Assembly (NCBI GenBank): GCA_002083595.1
Contig: MSXT01000068.1
Span: 1 to 7,177 of the forward strand
From: Proteobacteria bacterium ST_bin16
Lineage (GTDB): Bacteria > Pseudomonadota > Gammaproteobacteria > Burkholderiales > Nitrosomonadaceae
Reading direction: 5' to 3'
Length of the DNA: 7,177 nucleotides
Part shown: positions 4,490 to 7,177 of the stretch, piece by piece
Layout of the letters: each line of letters begins with the position of its first letter
Position numbering within the stretch: the stretch's first letter is position 1
The notes under the pieces: generated by a model
The model's input: the letters and a program-made list of their open reading frames with translations, nothing else
What the model was told of the DNA's origin: nothing
Databases searched by the model: none
Program-made: the position numbers and the translations under genes

Positions 4490-6817
4490 ATGAGTATCAA
4501 TCTGGACGATTACAAAGAATTGCTCGAGGATCTGGAGCCGGAATCGATTGAGCTGCTCCATCATGCTTGGCCTGAAGCGGCTAAAACTTTTTCAGCGCGC
4601 GGGTTGGATAACTATCTGAAAGGCGCATCCGCGATTCGTGGATTAGGGCGCGGGCGCAGTTTAGTGGATTGCTGGATCGACGAAACGCCATTAGTCGCTA
4701 AAGAAATCGGTGAAGATATTATCAGTGATCTGGCGACCACTGTCCTTTCCCTTGCCTCAAGAACTTCTGCCTCTGTTATCGAATTGGTGTTAGCCACTGC
4801 CCCGACTGCCGCCAAACGTTTGGGCGATACACAGTTGTTCCAGAATTACCTGCAATTCCTGAATACGTTGATCGCCCAAGCGCCGCGCGGCATGCGTCCC
4901 ATGCTCAGCAAACTGGATATTCTCTTCGGCCAGCTCACCCTCGGCGGCTTGCGCCGCTGGGCCATGTGGGGCGCGCACGCGCATCGCACCGATTACGAAG
5001 AGCAAATTCGTTATTTCGGACTGGAATCGAAGGAATCGCTCGCGGTATTGCAAAAAGAACGTAAAGGCACGTTGTTTGTTGATGTACAACGCCGCATTAA
5101 TATGTATTTACGCGCGTTGTGGGCACGCGATTTCTTTATGAAACCGACTTCTGGCGACTTTGAAACACGCGAAGGCTACAAACCATTCATCGAAAACTAT
5201 TTCATCCATCTGCCCGATGCTTACGATGCGTTCGGCGATGTTTCGGCGACCGAAGTTTACCGCGCCGCTGCCGCTCATGCCGCCGCGCACCTGGTGGAAA
5301 CCAAGCAGCCAATTTCCGCGGAAAGCTTGAATCCGCTGCAAATGGCGGTAATTTCCGTTATTGAGGACGCACGCATCGAAGAATTATCGATTCGCCGTTT
5401 TCCCGGATTACGTCACACCTGGTCGGTGCTGCACAGCGCCACGCCGGACATGAATGCGTCAATGGGTGATTACCTCAACCGCCTGGCACGCGCCCTGCTC
5501 AATCCCGATTATAAAGACAAGGATCCGTGGATCGTGGAAGGACGCAAACTGTTTAAAGCCGCGAAAGACCAGCTTGATAGCCACAAGACGTCTTGGGATA
5601 TCGGTGTGCAGCTCGCGCACAGTTTCATGGACAAAAAAATTCCGTACAACCCGCGCACCGACGTGCTCACCGCGCCATACCGCGACGACAACCGCTATTT
5701 CTGGGAATTCGAGGAATTCGACTTCAACAAATCGTTGTCCGCCGGATACGATGCGCCGAAACAAGTGCGGAAATACGTTAACGTGATGGAATTCGCCAAT
5801 GAACTCGATGTGGAAACCGCCGGTGACGACGCAGAGGAAATCTGGGTCATGGGCACCGAATTCTTCCCATACGAAGACATGGGCGTATCGTATAACGATA
5901 TGGAAGGCAAGGAGCCGGTATCGGCGCCCTATCACTATTCCGAATGGGATTACCAGATTCAATTGGAACGCCCGGATTGGGCTACAGTGCAGGAAAAACG
6001 CGCAAAAATGGGCGACATGCAATGCATCGACGACATCGCCAGCCAATACAAACGCGAAATCGCGCGCATGAAATTCCTATTGGATGCCATGCAACCGCAA
6101 GGCACGCGCCGCATCCGCAAACTGGAAGACGGCGATGAAATCGACATCAACGCCGCGATCCGTTCGATGATCGACATCCGCATGGGCATGCAACCCGACC
6201 CGCGCATCATGATGCGTTCGGTGCGCAAAGTGCGCGATATCTCGGTACTGGTATTGCTCGATTTATCCGAATCGACCAACGAGAAAGTCGCCGGGCATGA
6301 CTACTCCGTGCTCGATCTGACGCGCCAAGCAACGGTATTGCTCGCCAACGCCATCAATAAAATCGGCGATCCGTTTGCGATCCACGGCTTTTGCTCGGAT
6401 GGGCGGCACGATGTCGAATACTTCCGCTTCAAGGATTTCGATCAACCCTACGATGAAACTCCCAAAGCCCGGCTCGCCGGTATGACAGGGCAATTATCCA
6501 CCCGCATGGGCGCCGCAATGCGCCACGCCACGCATTACTTGAAATTGCAAAAATCGGCGAAAAAACTGCTGCTCGTCATCACCGATGGCGAACCGGCCGA
6601 CGTCGACGTGCGCGACCCGCAATACCTGCGCCACGACACCAAAAAAGCAGTGGAAGAAGCCGGTCGCTCGGGCATCCTCACCTACTGCATGAGCCTCGAT
6701 CCGCGCGCGGATCAATACGTCTCACGTATTTTTGGCGAACGCAATTATCTGGTGGTGGATCATGTGGAACGGTTGCCGGAGAAACTGCCGGTGTTGTATG
6801 CGGGGTTGACGCGGTAA
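4490..6817 (+). CDS. cbbO: CbbO, von Willebrand A adaptor of the CbbQO RuBisCO activase
   Basis: A 775-residue protein of the CbbO/NorD family. The long N-terminal region (about 1-570) is largely helical and is thought to contact the CbbQ hexamer. The C-terminal von Willebrand A domain (about 580-775) carries a complete metal-ion-dependent adhesion site: DLSES (Asp591, Ser593, Ser595), a threonine candidate in QLSTR (Thr671), and ITDGEP with Asp699. In studied CbbO proteins this site binds an acidic residue of RuBisCO so that CbbQ ATP hydrolysis can remodel the active site. It begins 53 bp after cbbQ, on the same strand and with no terminator seen between, so the two are probably co-transcribed. 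The ribosome site is weak (TAGGTG at 4479-4484), which may keep CbbO below CbbQ, in line with one CbbO per CbbQ hexamer. Base composition at codon third positions is more G/C-rich toward the 3' end. Confidence 0.95.
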   Translation: MSINLDDYKELLEDLEPESIELLHHAWPEAAKTFSARGLDNYLKGASAIRGLGRGRSLVDCWIDETPLVAKEIGEDIISDLATTVLSLASRTSASVIELVLATAPTAAKRLGDTQLFQNYLQFLNTLIAQAPRGMRPMLSKLDILFGQLTLGGLRRWAMWGAHAHRTDYEEQIRYFGLESKESLAVLQKERKGTLFVDVQRRINMYLRALWARDFFMKPTSGDFETREGYKPFIENYFIHLPDAYDAFGDVSATEVYRAAAAHAAAHLVETKQPISAESLNPLQMAVISVIEDARIEELSIRRFPGLRHTWSVLHSATPDMNASMGDYLNRLARALLNPDYKDKDPWIVEGRKLFKAAKDQLDSHKTSWDIGVQLAHSFMDKKIPYNPRTDVLTAPYRDDNRYFWEFEEFDFNKSLSAGYDAPKQVRKYVNVMEFANELDVETAGDDAEEIWVMGTEFFPYEDMGVSYNDMEGKEPVSAPYHYSEWDYQIQLERPDWATVQEKRAKMGDMQCIDDIASQYKREIARMKFLLDAMQPQGTRRIRKLEDGDEIDINAAIRSMIDIRMGMQPDPRIMMRSVRKVRDISVLVLLDLSESTNEKVAGHDYSVLDLTRQATVLLANAINKIGDPFAIHGFCSDGRHDVEYFRFKDFDQPYDETPKARLAGMTGQLSTRMGAAMRHATHYLKLQKSAKKLLLVITDGEPADVDVRDPQYLRHDTKKAVEEAGRSGILTYCMSLDPRADQYVSRIFGERNYLVVDHVERLPEKLPVLYAGLTR

Positions 6818-6872
6818 GGCGCTGGCAGGTTTTAAACAATCATGCGGTGCATTAATGGTACGATTAGAAATA

Positions 6873-6899
6873 TTTAAATCGCCCGTAGCGGCTTTTAAA
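6873..6899. terminator. Weak terminator-like hairpin after cbbO
   Basis: TTTAAA (6873-6878) and GCC (6881-6883) can pair with GGC (6890-6892) and TTTAAA (6894-6899), with a small bulge and a CGTAGC loop; four T (6893-6896) follow the GC part. The stem is short and imperfect, so termination is uncertain, but it is the only candidate in the 128-bp gap after cbbO. Confidence 0.28.
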
Positions 6900-6945
6900 T
6901 TAAAAACAATAACGCACCCTATCTTATATAAGAAGCGAGACAACA

Positions 6946-7177
6946 ATGAAAAATAATAAAATTTACCCATCCGTCATAGTGGCATTGATACTTTCCACAG
7001 GAATATCGAAAACCCATGCAGGCCCTGAAGAAATACCCGGAACAAACTTAACGGTCGATTTTGCAGAATCGGTGCTCTCCGGTGCCGGTCGCTTAATCCG
7101 TGCGACAAACATTCCGGTGCAATCCGCAGGAACCACCGTTTACTACGATGTGGAGATGGATTTCAGCACGTTAGCTG
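6946..7177 (+). CDS. Exported protein of unknown function, N-terminal part (cut by right edge)
   Basis: Translated by hand: 77 residues from the ATG at 6946 to the window end with no stop. The N-terminus is a standard signal peptide: KNNK charge, hydrophobic core VIVALILSTGI (about 10-20), and a likely cleavage after THA (residue 25). The mature part begins GPEEIPGTNLTVDFAESVL and looks soluble and periplasmic or secreted, with no motif I recognise. A modest ribosome site (GCGAG, 6935-6939) is 6 nt upstream. It lies 128 bp after cbbO behind a weak hairpin, so it is probably its own unit and not part of the RuBisCO operon. A link with carbon fixation is not supported. Confidence 0.65.
   Translation, partial: MKNNKIYPSVIVALILSTGISKTHAGPEEIPGTNLTVDFAESVLSGAGRLIRATNIPVQSAGTTVYYDVEMDFSTLA

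Noticed and set aside
5703..5722. Tandem GAATTCGA-type repeat in cbbO
   Set aside because: It simply encodes the WEFEEFDFN stretch of CbbO and does not extend beyond two units.
5459..6046. Long open frame of 195 codons on the minus strand inside cbbO
   Set aside because: It is antisense to a clearly conserved part of cbbO and its product has no recognisable motif; such frames are common opposite G/C-rich third positions.
6722..6970. Minus-strand open frame of 82 codons at the end of cbbO
   Set aside because: It overlaps the cbbO 3' end and the signal peptide of the next gene in antisense; the sense genes explain the sequence better.

Overview
The window carries a form I RuBisCO locus from a chemolithoautotrophic proteobacterium. 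The order is cbbR (divergent), then cbbL, cbbS, cbbQ, cbbO. The large subunit is a green-type form IA protein. The small subunit has a longer N-terminus than carboxysomal ones, and cbbQ-cbbO follow directly, so this is the non-carboxysomal, cbbQ-linked 'IAq' arrangement. Gene order and moderate base composition fit an ammonia- or sulfur-oxidising betaproteobacterium (Nitrosomonas-like is my best guess). That assignment is inference from memory of family members, not a search.

Layout. Positions 1-463 (minus) hold the N-terminal part of a four-helix membrane sensor cut by the left edge. A 12-bp-arm inverted repeat (474-505) separates it from cbbR (544-1458, minus). The 196-bp cbbR/cbbL divergent region holds a near-perfect 30-bp dyad, a TCA-N7-TGA site and a good sigma70-type promoter for cbbL in the spacing expected of a LysR-type activator. 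cbbL (1655-3076) and cbbS (3155-3511) are separated by 78 bp with a 12-bp hairpin and an 11-codon mini-ORF with its own Shine-Dalgarno. A strong intrinsic terminator (about 3537-3574) ends the cbbLS unit. cbbQ (3630-4436) and cbbO (4490-6817) follow on the same strand. After a 128-bp gap an exported protein of unknown function begins at 6946 and runs off the right edge.

How it works together. CbbR is expected to sense Calvin-cycle metabolites and activate cbbLS. CbbL8S8 RuBisCO fixes CO2. CbbQ (AAA+ ATPase) and CbbO (von Willebrand A adaptor) form the RuBisCO activase that removes inhibitory sugar phosphates from the active site. The terminator after cbbS probably keeps the activase far less abundant than the enzyme. 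Nothing in the window is clearly a new system. The less usual points are the regulatory architecture, the mini-ORF inside the cbbL-cbbS hairpin, and the membrane sensor next to cbbR.
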